Shown here in pieces: positions 1 to 11,099 of a DNA stretch of 64,000 bases. The notes below the pieces were generated by a model. That model was not told where the DNA came from. It searched no databases and was given only the letters and a program-made list of their open reading frames with translations. The stretch is from NCBI GenBank assembly GCA_010909165.1, contig MU008165.1, positions 434,001 through 498,000 on the forward strand, given 5' to 3'. The position numbers were made by a program, and so were the translations under genes. The number at the start of each line of letters is the position of its first letter. Positions within the stretch are counted from its first letter, which is position 1. The DNA comes from Anthoceros angustus. Taxonomy: Eukaryota > Streptophyta > Anthocerotopsida > Anthocerotales > Anthocerotaceae.

Positions 1-184
1 GGCAGGAAACAAGCTGAGAGACAACTTGAATCATTTCAGACAAGGCACCAGACATGCAGAGAAGCTCTGCTTGGCATAAAGAGTAGTACAGGTTTGTGGG
101 TAGAGTTTGTACACTACATTTTGTGCAACATCAATGATCTAGGTTGAGGTTGTTTTCACAGCCACTTACTCTTGCTCTAAACAG

Positions 185-2697
185 ATGCCAGAGAAATGCG
201 GCAAGTATGCCCCAGCCTGGCTGAAACAATGTGGACAGTAGACAGAGGTGGTGGTTTGAGGACTACAGAAGACCTTAGTCCTGGAAGCTTGATTGTGACG
301 GAAGACCCTTATGCTGCTGTAAGTCTCTAGGCTTTCCAGGGAACGAATTGTCGAGCAAGCCAATGCAGGGTTTATCTAATCCACTTAACATCATCTGCAG
401 GTGCTGCTGAAATTGCATCGGGACACTTATTGTCACTTCTGCTTTCAAAAGTTGCCAGTAGGTGAAGTGGCATGTGACGGCTGCACTGTCAGTGTGTACT
501 GTTCTGAAACATGCCGTGACAGTGCAGCTGGAAGCTCTTGGACAGCTGAAGATATAGAACGTGCTACCAATAGCAATTGGACTGCCAGGATCCAACGGGA
601 TTCTTGCCATTCAAGTGGCCCTTGTAGTAATGACGAGCCCTTCTCAGAACAGACTGCTCACAGGGTTGAAGTTGCAATCAAGAAAGCACTTCATGGTCAA
701 CACAGACATGAATGTGGAGGTGCAAGCTGGTCTGCAGTGCTGCCGATTGAAGCTGTATTGGCTGCCAGAGTTTATATGAGGTCACAGCATTCAGACTTCG
801 TTCAGTCTAGGGATGGGCAGAGTGTAACAAGTAGGAATGACCTGGAGTACGGCAAAGCAGCATATGCCAGAGGTGTCTCATATTCAGCTAACTCAACGTG
901 TCCCTGGATATTGGTTTCTTGTTGCAGATAGGTGTATTCCCATTTCAGCCCCCTTCTTGCTGTGCTGCAGCTTTGACATCGATGTGACATAAAAGTGTTG
1001 TGTTGTTGATGTCTGCAGCCAAGAAACTTGTGCCATCACTTCGATAAAGTGCCCTCTTCAGAGAAATTGGAGATGCATGTACTATCTACAGTTCTTGCTC
1101 ATTGTTTGCAGCACTGCCCATTGTCTTGCATGATCACAGGCACCACAGCAGATCTATCCGTTGAAGTAAGTGGTAACAACTAAGCAAAGTGTGGATTTGG
1201 GGATGTTTTGGTCATCTGTGCTCACGCTAAAAATCTTGGTACTTACGTAGAGCTAAAATTGTTTTTAGCTTATCTTGATAATGGCTCAACTGCGAGCCAA
1301 CTCGATAGCTATCAATGAAGTCACATCAGTCACCAGCGATGTGGGTGCAGCCGGGAGTGCTGTATGCACTGTTGACCAGGTAACCGCTCCCACCTCATCT
1401 TCAAGAACTTGTTGTTTACTATCCGAGTGTCTTATATGTCTGTGTTTCATGCAGAATAATATTGCTCAGGCAGTTTATATCAACGGGAGCATGCTGAACC
1501 ATTCCTGTGATCCCAATTGTCATGCCTCCTTCACTTCGTGCCGTCTCTTCATCCACGCTACCAAGAGCATCCCAGCGTTTACTGAGCTGGAGATCTGTTA
1601 TGGGGCACAGGTGTGGAGCAATGCCTGAATCCTTGATATGTCACATACATGTATGGTATGCCAGATAGATGGGATCCTAATGCAGTGGGTGGTTTGGCAG
1701 GTGGGTGAAATGGCTAGATCAAAAAGACAGAAGTGGCTGAAGGAACGCTACTCCTTCACTTGTACTTGCATAGCTTGCTCTACCTCAAGTTTTTCCGACA
1801 CAGTCATCAATGCTCTGCTCTGCCCCAAGCCTGGGTGCTCTGGTGTAGTTATTGGTCCTGATGTTGATGACATGGGTTTGGAATTGAACCATAAGCCATT
1901 TCGATGCCTCAGCTGTACGTTAGTGGTCGACCGAAATAGGATTCACGGTCTGGCAAGGGAACACTTTCAAGTGTTTCTCAGGTTTTCATTCTCCCTTACC
2001 CACTGTAGTTTCTTCTCTCTCTGGTAACTAATACATCATGTACTGGCATCACTTCCCTGTGAGCAGATTGGAGAAACTACTGGATACGGATTTTGAGCAA
2101 GCAGAATTTGCAGCTCATGAGCGAAGTGCCTTAGAATCTTTAAAACAGCTGCAGATCCTTGTGCATCCTTGCAACAAACAACTTGCAAAGGTGAGTTCAT
2201 TGTGGCTGTCCATTTCCTTCAAGTTTCTCCCTTCGCACTTGAGTAGATTTCATGCAAATTTCTGATGATGCCAACCTGCGTTTTCTCCAGGCACACGACA
2301 TTTTAGCAAAATCCTACTGTGTAATGGACAATCCTAGGGCTGCCGTGGCTCATTGTCTAGCTTCCATCAAGGTATAAGTTGTCCAAATCGAAAAGGCTAC
2401 TTTTTATATCCATTCCACGAGATTTTACTAGTGATAGGCTAAATCAAAGTTAAAGTTCAGGATTGATGCGTTTTGAACTATTTGCAGATTTTGGAGCTCC
2501 TTTACAATGGCGCACATATAACTCTTGCGAGCGAGCGACTCAAGCTTGTTTCAATTGCATTGGCAATTACAGATACAAAATGTGCTAAAGAGAGCTTAGC
2601 TATTGTGAAAGAAATTTTGTATGCTCATTACGGGTCCGGATATGCCGATCACTTTTCTATTGTTGTTAAGTTGCAGGGTTTGATGGATCAAAACTAA
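185..2697 (+). CDS. SMYD4-like SET and MYND domain protein (5' end missing)
   Basis: Multi-exon gene for a protein lysine methyltransferase-type SET protein, resembling the plant SMYD4/TPR-SET group. Exons I can place: 185-318, 401-~890, 1019-1165, 1269-1379, 1455-1610, 1701-1981, 2067-2190, 2291-2371 and 2488-2697, nearly all with GT-AG borders. Exon 2 carries a MYND zinc finger (CHFC, CDGC, YCSETC) whose last H-x3-C pair (HRHEC) lies about 60 residues later. Exon 5 holds the SET signature NHSCDPN followed by CYG. Exon 6 has a post-SET-like CTCIAC. The C-terminal exons are helical, compatible with the TPR-like tail. The frame is already open at 185, so earlier exons lie upstream, partly outside the window. 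Substrate unknown. Exon 2's 3' border is the least certain. Confidence 0.85.
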
Positions 2698-3316
2698 AGT
2701 AATATTTTATATCATAGTTAAAGAATAACAGTCTAATATGATCAATATTTCAAATAAAAGTGGGAAGGTCGTGCCCTTCATCTTTCTCCTCTAAGAAAGC
2801 TTCACCTCTAAGAAAGCTTCAACTCCGCCACGGACTTTTCATGCTTTCAACTAGGGTGCTTGGCTTTGGGATGGAGAGGGTGGTGACATTTTTCAGCATA
2901 TTACTTGTGTTTGTCATTGTCTTTGCCACAAGGCATAGAATGATGGCAGTTCTTGTTGCTTATCTTAATAAATCAAGAGTAGATTCTTAACAACATGTGT
3001 TTGTACCTTATGATATTGATTCACATAAGTGGGAAAATTGTACCTAGAAGGTGTTTCCAAACTAAAAATGAAAGACGAACTAAAAATGAAAGACGGTCTG
3101 GTAACGAAATGTCTCGCGCTCCTCATGATGCGCAGTGAGGAACACTGCGGTCTCCCGCTTTATATGCCAAATTCCTGGAACAACCAAGAAAAGGCGATCT
3201 CCCGCTTTATATGCCAAATTCATGGAACAACTAAGAAAGGCAGTAAAACGACGAGTGTGTACATCTTAGAAGTGTAATGCCATGTGACACTAATATCTGT
3301 ACTTGGGTTAGTATTT
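2698..3316. other. Intergenic, with short local duplications
   Basis: No convincing gene. A 17-bp unit (CTAAGAAAGCTTCACCT and a variant) is doubled near 2792-2824. A 16-bp unit is doubled at about 3061-3096, and a ~50-bp unit (core CCCGCTTTATATGCCAAATT) is doubled at about 3151-3240. Short ORFs across it show no family features. Confidence 0.5.
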
Positions 3317-4003
3317 TATTAGCATTAATTAATCTAATTATTTATATTTAAGTAAGTAATTAATATTAATTAATCTAGAATAGTATGTTAATTAAGAGTT
3401 TATTAGTGTTAATTAAAATGGTTAACAATATCCAAGTGGATAAGCACAAGTAATATGCTTTAGCATATTCCTTGCATATTATAGTGTATTAATACTTAGG
3501 ATATTTCTGGCATATGCTGATGCCAATAGGATATTTTAGGAATATGCCGATGCCAAGGGCTAGTATACATAGACCTTTTCACAGAGGACAAGCTTAATCA
3601 TAGCTTATCTTCTAGATATGCAATGCAAGGGTATTGCGAGGAGGTCCTCTAGATATGCAATGCAAGAGTGTTGTGAGGAGGCCAAAGCTATAACTGCGAG
3701 AGCGATGTGTAAGGAATTTGCGTGCTGTTCTCATGGGGAGAGTGTGTTTGTGCCACGATGTGCGAACTACTCCCCCCTATTGTTATTGGTTTGCACCTAC
3801 ATCTGCGTATTAGATTTGTTTTGCTTGGTTGTCTGTTGAGGAAGTGCTCATGTGAATGCAAGTGCTTACCTCATGCGACAGCAGTCTGTGGACTTGTGCC
3901 TATTGGAGACGAAGAGATATCTCTTCTGAATGAGGTACGTTCTCCTAACTATCTTGTTGAGTAACCTTTTTCCTAACTGGAGATATATGAAAGGATTCTA
4001 ATA
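3317..4003 (-). repeat. 3' LTR of a Ty1/copia element
   Basis: On the minus strand the copia coding region is followed by a purine tract (TAAGTGGGAG) that directly abuts TATTAG. The matching CTAATA lies at the far end on the minus strand (TATTAG at 3317-3322 on plus), giving a 687-bp interval bounded by 6-bp inverted ends. A tract plus LTR border of this form is typical of plant copia elements. The partner 5' LTR was not found in the window, so the low-coordinate border is an inference. The interval contains an internal ~36-bp direct repeat at about 3613-3682. Confidence 0.55.
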
Positions 4004-4024
4004 CTCCCACTTAGGCGCAACATA

Positions 4025-4331
4025 TTAGATTGAGGGACAGGCTAGTCTTGAATTGGATAAACTCCAAGAAGGGTAACAAATGTGCTTATCCCTCGGCAAG
4101 CTCTTGGTTAGGACATAAGCTGCAATTTGTTCAGTTGAGCAACATTCAAGCTTGATCTCTCCGGCGACACATTTTTCATGAACATAGAGATAATGCAAGT
4201 CAATGTGCTTCGATCTTGAGCTAAACTGTGGATTCCCTGCAAGTGCAAGGGCAGATTGGTTATCAATCTTGATTATCAAGGGCTTAAGCTGTGTCGTATC
4301 GAGCTCCTCAAGGAGTCGAACACATTCAATA
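4025..4331 (-). pseudogene. Copia RNase H, C-terminal half (displaced by insertion)
   Basis: The minus-strand frame holds the copia RNase H hallmarks DNQSALALAGNP, SRSKHIDLHYLYVHEK, GEIKLECCSTEQIA and LTKSLPRDKH, ending at a stop at 4025. It begins exactly at the left edge of the CACTA element. If one ATA target copy and the element are removed, the reading frame at 17635 continues directly into this one, so the two pieces are halves of one domain. Confidence 0.85.
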
Positions 4332-4346
4332 CACTACTAGAAACAG
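4332..4346 (+). repeat. CACTA left terminal inverted repeat
   Basis: CACTACTAGAAACAG, preceded by target copy ATA (4329-4331). Downstream are subterminal TTGTTACG-like motifs at about 4350-4460. Confidence 0.93.
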
Positions 4347-4724
4347 CGTTGTTTGTTATGCTGCAGTATTACGGAATATTGCCTTCTTGTTACGTAAACG
4401 ATGACTTTGTTACACAAGGCATGTGTGCGGACCTAGGCGTAATAAACCTCGTAACACGAGTGACAACCAAATCTTATAGCGGTTATGAGGTGCGGGGTAA
4501 GGCCGGTGTGCAGCTCGGTAACCGGGTTTGTCAGGGTTTCTAACCCGAGTGCTGACAATGTCGGTCAGTGGTGAGGACGTGTGCTGCCCTCATGTTCGCA
4601 CGTGCGCTGCGTTTTGGGACTGCGAGTGGTGGAGGAGTATTTTATTTTGAATTCTAAAGGTTTCCGGGGTTTCTACTGCTGGTTTTGATGCCCCTCTCCC
4701 GACATGTGTGAACCTGCCATGTGG

Positions 4725-6728
4725 CATGTACAATGTCCGCTTGGCCACATTGTATTCTCGCATGATTTACTGAATTTATACCGCGCATTTTATAGATGGC
4801 TCTAAACAGGAATACATATAAATTCACAAAACTTCGCATGTACTATACGGTATCACAGACGTATCGCTACGGAAGTTTGCAGCGGGGGTTCACCCGGCGA
4901 CACGGACCTTCTGGAGGTATGTGCATCCAAGCACTAATCATAATCAGCTGCTGGGTATCTCACGCCTGTATCGCTCATGACGCTTTTTCGCCCTTTCGCT
5001 CTTTTCGCTTTCGGTCCTCGAGGGTTTGTAGCTGCCCGCCTTTTTCCTGCCGATGCAGCGCGCTCTTCGGTGAATGCCATCGCCTCATGCACATCGTGCT
5101 CTGGTTGTGCCTGCGTGAGAAAGAATCCACATCAACCCCACAACGCACATGACATGCATGTGGACATATAAATTTGGTCATGGCAGCTCACCTTGACCCT
5201 TCGCTTTGTCTTTCCCTTGGCACTTGCGGCACTTTGAGTCACTGCGGCTCGTGCCCTCGTTACTCTGCCCTCCAATGTGGCGGTACTTTATGCCGTCCCT
5301 TGTTCTTGAAACTTTCCGTCTGTGATTCGGATTTCGACATCGTCCGTGTCAAATTCTGATTGGCCTCCTCCTAGTGACTCTGATGTTGTGCCATCTGCCA
5401 CCGTATGTTGTTTTCCATGTCCTTTCACCCTCGCCGCTTCCTCCTCCTCTGTTGCGTCCCCATCCTCATTGTCTTTGTCTCCCGCATTAACTTCACGGCG
5501 TGTTTCCTCTTCCTGTTCCGAATCACCTTCGTGATCCCCTTCTTCTTCATCCGCTGTTTTCCCCTTCGCACCATCCACTGACGGGGCGTCGTCGCCCATA
5601 CTGCTACCTTCCGAATCCAGATCAATTATTGCAGATTTTCGTGAATGCTTTGACCCATTTCTCTTCGTGGCGTCTCGCTTGGCCGATGCATACCCTCGTG
5701 GATTTCAAAACTCGCACGGACTCCGCTCCGCACATCCCATAGTTCCTGCATTTTTGTTAGTGGGCGGAGTGATCCAAAATCACACTCCTCGTCAGTTGGC
5801 TCCCTCCCATACTTCTCTTGGAACTTAAAAACCCATCCAGCTCGTCCGCATTGGCCCCATGGATTGGGCCCTTCTCCATTTGATTTCTCCAGTCGAGTCT
5901 TAGCTGCAAGTGATGCCTTGGATGGCAAAAAATTTCCATGCTGCCTGAGTTCAACCCGTGCCCATGTGAGAATCTCCGCCATACCCTTTCATCGGCTAGT
6001 GGAGGCTGAAAATCTGTCAATTTTTGCCTACCCTCTTCTCCTCCAGCTTTGGGCGCCTCGACATACCTTGTTCCTTGTTCGAGTGTATTGGTGAACTCGT
6101 GAAATCATCCCTTTGCGAGAAGATCCGGGCGGCAGCCATACATGCACATTTTCTTCCTCCGAGACAACGGCAAGTCGCTCCACTTTCACGGAATTTCGTT
6201 TGCGCTCTGCTGCGTATTACTTCCATGAACTTCTTATGCCTCGGGACGGTCAAGCCCCGAAGGTCAATGTAGATGGAGGCTTTGGCTTCCCGTGTGCTCC
6301 ATATCTTCGCAACTTCTGAGTGCCATTGCTCTTGAATCCACCCTACTCCCGTGTTTTCAGCAAAGCTCGGACCGATTCGGTGTTGTCTATTCCACCTGGC
6401 TTCCGCCCATCTTTGCGAAACATTGTGGGGAGGAAGCACACCGCCTCCTGCGACAAAGTTCCCCGCCATACCTCGTGCAATCGGCCAAGCGAGCAACACG
6501 ATGGCCACCGAGATTCCCTTCCGCTTCATAAGCTTCTTGGGAATCCGGAACTTCATCAGGTGGGATGAAATCCTCCCCATATGCCACAGTTACTTACGGT
6601 GATGCGGCGGATCCCTGCATTTCCATTTCTCCCCAAACTCCGGCCGTCGAAATCAAAGCGCTACCATGCACGGCCATACGGCGGCGGATATGTCGATTCG
6701 AAAACAAGTAGGAGGGCATGTGGGCGCG
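4725..6728 (-). pseudogene. TNPA-like region, tandem copy 1
   Basis: First of two adjacent ~2-kb copies. On the minus strand, broken frames include EKYGREPTDEECDFG (about 5.75-5.98 kb), followed by acidic and basic low-complexity sequence with DDAPSVDGAKGK. Upstream is GLTVPRHKKFMEVIRSR (about 6.2-6.5 kb). The stretch 'K...GREPTDEE' resembles the Ptta/En/Spm plant transposase family (PF03004), which partners Tnp2 in CACTA elements. That match is weak and from memory. Frameshifts split it into at least four frames, so no intact protein is predicted. Confidence 0.5.
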
Positions 6729-8692
6729 CATGTACAATGTCCACTTAGCCACATTATATTCTCGCATGATTCTTGAATTTATACGCGCATTTTATAGGTG
6801 GCTCTAAGCGAATACATATAAATTCACAAAACTTGCATGTACTATACGGTATCGGGCGTATATCGCTCACGGAAGTTTACGGATGTATGTGCATCAAGCA
6901 CTAATCATAATCAGCTCTTTGGGTATCTCACGCTGTATCGCTCATGGCTTTTTCGCCCTTTCGCTCTTTTCGCTTTGGTCCTCGAGGGTTTGTAGCGCCG
7001 CCTTTTCACGCCGATGCGCGCTCTTGATGAATGCCATCGCCTCATGCACATCGTGCTCTGTTTGTCTGCATGAGAAAGAATCCACATCAACCCCTAGCAC
7101 ATGACATGCATGTGGACATATAAATTTGGTCATGGCGGCTCACCTTGACCCTTTGTCTTTCCCTTGGCACTTGCGGCACTTTGAGTCCTGCTGCAGCTCG
7201 TGCCCTCGTTACTCTGCCCTCCAATGTGGCAGTGTACTTTATGCGTCCCTTGTTCTTGAAACTTTCCGTCTGTGATTTTCGACATCGTCGTGTCAAACTC
7301 GATTGGCCTCCTCCTAGTGACTACGATGTTGTGCCATCCGCCACCGTATGTTGTTTTCCATGTCCTTTCACCCTCTTCCTCCTCCTCTGTTGCGTCCCCA
7401 TCCTCGTTGTCTTTGCCTCCGCATTAACTTCACGGCTGTTTCCTCTTCTGTTCGAATCACCTTCGTGATCCCTTCTTCTTCATCCATTGTTTTCCCCTTC
7501 GCACCATCCACTGACGGGGCGTCGTCGCCGATACTGCTACCTTCCGAATCCAGATCAATTATTGCAGATTTTCGTGAATGCTTTGACCCATTTCTCTTCG
7601 TGGCGTCTCGCTTGGCCCTGATGCATACCCTCAGGGATTTCAAAAACTCGGGCACGGACTCCCCGCGCTCCCGCACATCCCATAGTTCCTTTTTGTTAGT
7701 GGGCGGAGTGATCCAAAATCACACTCCTCGTCAGTTGGCTCCCTCCCATACTTCTCTTGGAACTTAAAAACCCATCCAGCTCGTCCGCACTGGCCCCATG
7801 GATTGGGCCCTTCTCCATTTGATTTCTCGAGTCGAGTCTTAGCAAGTGATGCCTTGGATGGCAAAAATTTCCATCTTTGCTGAGTTCAACCCGTGCCCAT
7901 GTGAGAATCTCCGCCATACCCTTTCATCGCTAGTGGAGGCTGAAAATCTGTCAATTTTTGCCTACCCTCTTCTCCTCCAGGCCTTGAGCTTTGGGCGCCT
8001 CGACATACCTTGTTCCTTGTTCGAGTGTATTGGTGAACTACGGAAATCATCCCTTTGAGAAGATCCGGGCATACATGCACATTTTCTTCCTCCGAGACAA
8101 CGGCAAGTCGCTCCACTTTCCTGGAATTTCGTTTGCCGCTCTGCTGCGTATTACTTCCATGAACTTCTTATGCCTCGGGACAGTCAAGCCCCCGAAGGTC
8201 AATGTAGATGGAGGCTTTGGCTTCCCTGTGTGCTCCATATCTTTCGCAACTACACTGAGTGCCAGCAGTTGCTCTTGAATCCACTCTACTCCCCGTGTTT
8301 TCAGCAAAGCTCGGACCAGTTCGGTGTTGTCTATTCCACCCACAACTACTTCTAGCCCATCTTTGCAGAAACATTGTGGGGGAGGAAGCACACCGCCTCC
8401 TGCGACAAAGTTCCCTGCCCATACCTCGTGCAATGCAGCAGCCAAGCGAGCAACACGATGGCCACCGAGATTCCCTTCCGCTTCATAAGCTTCTTGGGAA
8501 TCCGGAACTTCATCAGGTGGAATGAAATCCTCCCCATATGCCACAGTTTTGCACTTACGGTGATGCGGCGGATCCCTGCATTTCCATTTCTCCCCAAACT
8601 CCGGCCGTCGAAATCAAAGCGCTACCATGCACGGCCATACGGCGGCGGATATGTCGATTCGAAAACAAGTAGGAGGGCATGTGGGCGCGCAT
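6729..8692 (-). pseudogene. TNPA-like region, tandem copy 2
   Basis: Second copy of the preceding 2-kb unit, sharing both borders (GCGCGCATGTAC occurs at the end of each). It differs from copy 1 mainly by many 1-4-nt indels. On the minus strand the longest frame (8544-8047) begins MAYGEDFIPPDEVPDSQEA and contains GLTVPRHKKFMEVIRSR. The EKYGREPTDEECDFG segment recurs at 7.7-7.8 kb in another frame. Same tentative family as copy 1. Which copy keeps the better frame changes along its length, so the parental protein can only be inferred from both together. Confidence 0.5.
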
Positions 8693-9696
8693 GTACATGG
8701 TCATACTAGGCAATTGCATCGGCCAAGCGGTTGCTCACTTTCAATCGGGAATTCAAAGATAGCCTACAAAGGAGTGCACTATGCATCACACTATAGCTAC
8801 AACCATCCACCACAACGATATGAACATGTTATGGGTCAGTCATCGACCGCTGTCACCAACCATACATCACAGCAGGGACCATCGAATTACGCTGGCTAAT
8901 CCTGCAGTGTCCAAGCAAGGTCGTAAGTTTGGGACGCAAGCTCACGCCCTGGGGATGCACGTCCATAACCTCGCCACACTTCCACCGGATTGCAGGCAAG
9001 CAGGTATTTCAATCCTTCAAGCCCGATCGATTGCGAATACCGATGTTCGAGGCGAAGCGTATCGGAGAACTCGAAGCTATGGGCGGTAAGTGCACACCTC
9101 GGAAGGGTGTGGGTGCGAGCACGGGCCTTCTCCTCCCATCCCGCACAACAACGAGGTCGATTCTTCGTCTTCACGATCAACCACGCTTGCATGGAAAAAC
9201 CTATACATTTTCTTGCGGACGGTGGTTGTTCTATCGCAAAGTAGAAAACAACGAGTCTAACCGTGTCCGGGATAGCGACAACGGCATGCGCGCCTTCGAT
9301 TGGATGTTGTTGGCACGCTAGCGATGGGGAAGAAATGTCACGTGGTGTATGCTTCTTCACATCACGGTCACGAGCCATACCGGCAAAAGTCAATATCAGA
9401 TGCGCGGAATGCTATATTGAACCTACACACTCTCCCTTGCCACGGATTGCTGCTTAATTCAAATTGTGGGGCACTGCGCCGTCTTGCGGACGAATGACCA
9501 CTGTTCCCTCGATGTCGCCCGCACCATGTGAAATGACCAGCAGCAATGAAACGTGCTCCATGGTATGCCGCCTCGAAATGGCTGCCAATATCTGCCGGAT
9601 CTTATCTCTCCCTCTTCCGCCGTGTGGCGATCGTGTTCTTATGGCTGGATTTTATTGCAGACACCGGTATGCATGCAAACCGGTGGAGGTCGATCT

Positions 9697-9759
9697 CTTG
9701 CCACCTTGAGTGCTTGTTACACTGGCATGCACTTGCCACCTTGAGTGCTTGTTACACTG
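9697..9759 (+). repeat. 28-bp direct duplication
   Basis: The unit starting CTTGCCACCTTGAGTGCTTG occurs at 9697-9724 and again at 9732-9759, inside the CACTA element and downstream of the TNPA-like copies. Confidence 0.8.
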
Positions 9760-9852
9760 AAGTTGCGGCGTATCCGCCTCATTGAGCAGCCAAATCCTTT
9801 AACCTAAAAACCTTTATGGGCACTTATAGGTATTAGAAAATGCCATAATCCA

Positions 9853-9990
9853 GGACAATGGCCATTATCCAAGGACAATGGCCATTTTCCTTGGCTAATG
9901 TCCATCATCCTGGGACAATGGCCATTGTCCCTGGATGATGGACATTAGCCAAGGAAAATGGCCATTGTCCAAGGACAATGGCCATTAGCC
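9853..9990. repeat. 138-nt near-perfect palindrome made of a 22-bp unit
   Basis: Centre lies between 9921 and 9922. The first 48 bases either side pair with one T/T mismatch (9911/9932), and pairing continues with about six further mismatches to 9853/9990. The building block is GGACAATGGCCATT followed by ATCC, GTCC, TTCC or AGCC, itself centred on the palindrome ATGGCCAT. Further direct copies run to about 10030. It lies inside the CACTA element between the Tnp2 remnant and the TNPA-like copies. It could be a transposase-binding array or a hairpin-forming spacer. Confidence 0.9.
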
Positions 9991-11099
9991 AAGGACAATG
10001 GCCATTAGCCAAGGAAAATGGCCATTATCCGTGCTTCATTAAATACCAGCGCAACCTCATCGTGTCCTCAAGTGGCATGACAGTCGTTGGCGGCCTGCCG
10101 CCGACCACCGCTGACGCCGCGTGGACGCGCTGTTCATAACCTCTGCAGTGACAGAGCACGCTTGTCCAGGCGCGTGCCGCCGATTGTGACGTGAACCTGC
10201 ATTGTCATGATGCTCATCTCCTACTTCATGCTACCCATCCTTCCGCCACCTGCTTTCAGTCGAGCTTCTGCCGTGTTTCGGTGCTACCTGTGCCTGCGCG
10301 TTAGCACCTTCCCCTGCACCCTTCAATGTCGGCATGCTGGAATGTTTCCTCGTTTGTGCACACGGCCTCCCTCACCTACCGTCCTTGTTGCCCATTTAAT
10401 TGTGGATGGTGGCTTTGCAGGCATTGGCGGAAGTGGACTTGGCAATGGCTGGAGAGCCGTTGGAGGCGGAGACCGTAGCCGTTTCTCGCCCACATGGAGG
10501 GGATCATCCGTCAGACATGGGTTGATGCCTGGACATATCGACAGCTTCCCTCAATCGAGCCTGTGGAACGCGAAGAAGGTGCTCGGCGTTGGGTTGCTGC
10601 TCTCCAGACATCGAGTGATGTCTTAGATGCTCGCAGACGTCTGCTCGAAATTGGGAGGTGTTTGCTGGAGATCACGGAGTGGATGGATATGTTGCCGGAT
10701 TTGGATATTCGGGATTGGTTTTATCTGAGGCGCGGACTTGGTGGGTCTGTATTCAGAGGCAGTGCGGGCTGCCTTAAATGTCGTATTGCACGTTATTAAC
10801 ACCGTCCAGTTGTTTTGGAGTGAAAACTGTACATCCTCCATTATGGAAGGGGGCGAGAGAAGTAGGATGTGAGTTGAGCTGGTTGACACGGTTCGTTCCA
10901 GAGACACCCTTATGTTTTGATGCCACAAAGGCCCTTGCCTATGCCGCAAAGCAAATTGATTTCAATGCTGAACGCCCGCCGTCTGTTCTCTCAGTTTCAA
11001 TCCCCGTCTATAACCCTAGTTTCATTGTGCATGCTGTCCTGGCCAGTCGCGACGAATCCCATGTATCAAGCAGTCGGATGAAAGCGTCAACCTTGTAAA

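Noticed and set aside
10207-10626. 139-codon plus-strand frame in the CACTA element
   Set aside because: Composition and lack of motifs suggest chance. It lies between repeat sequence and the transposase remnant on the other strand.
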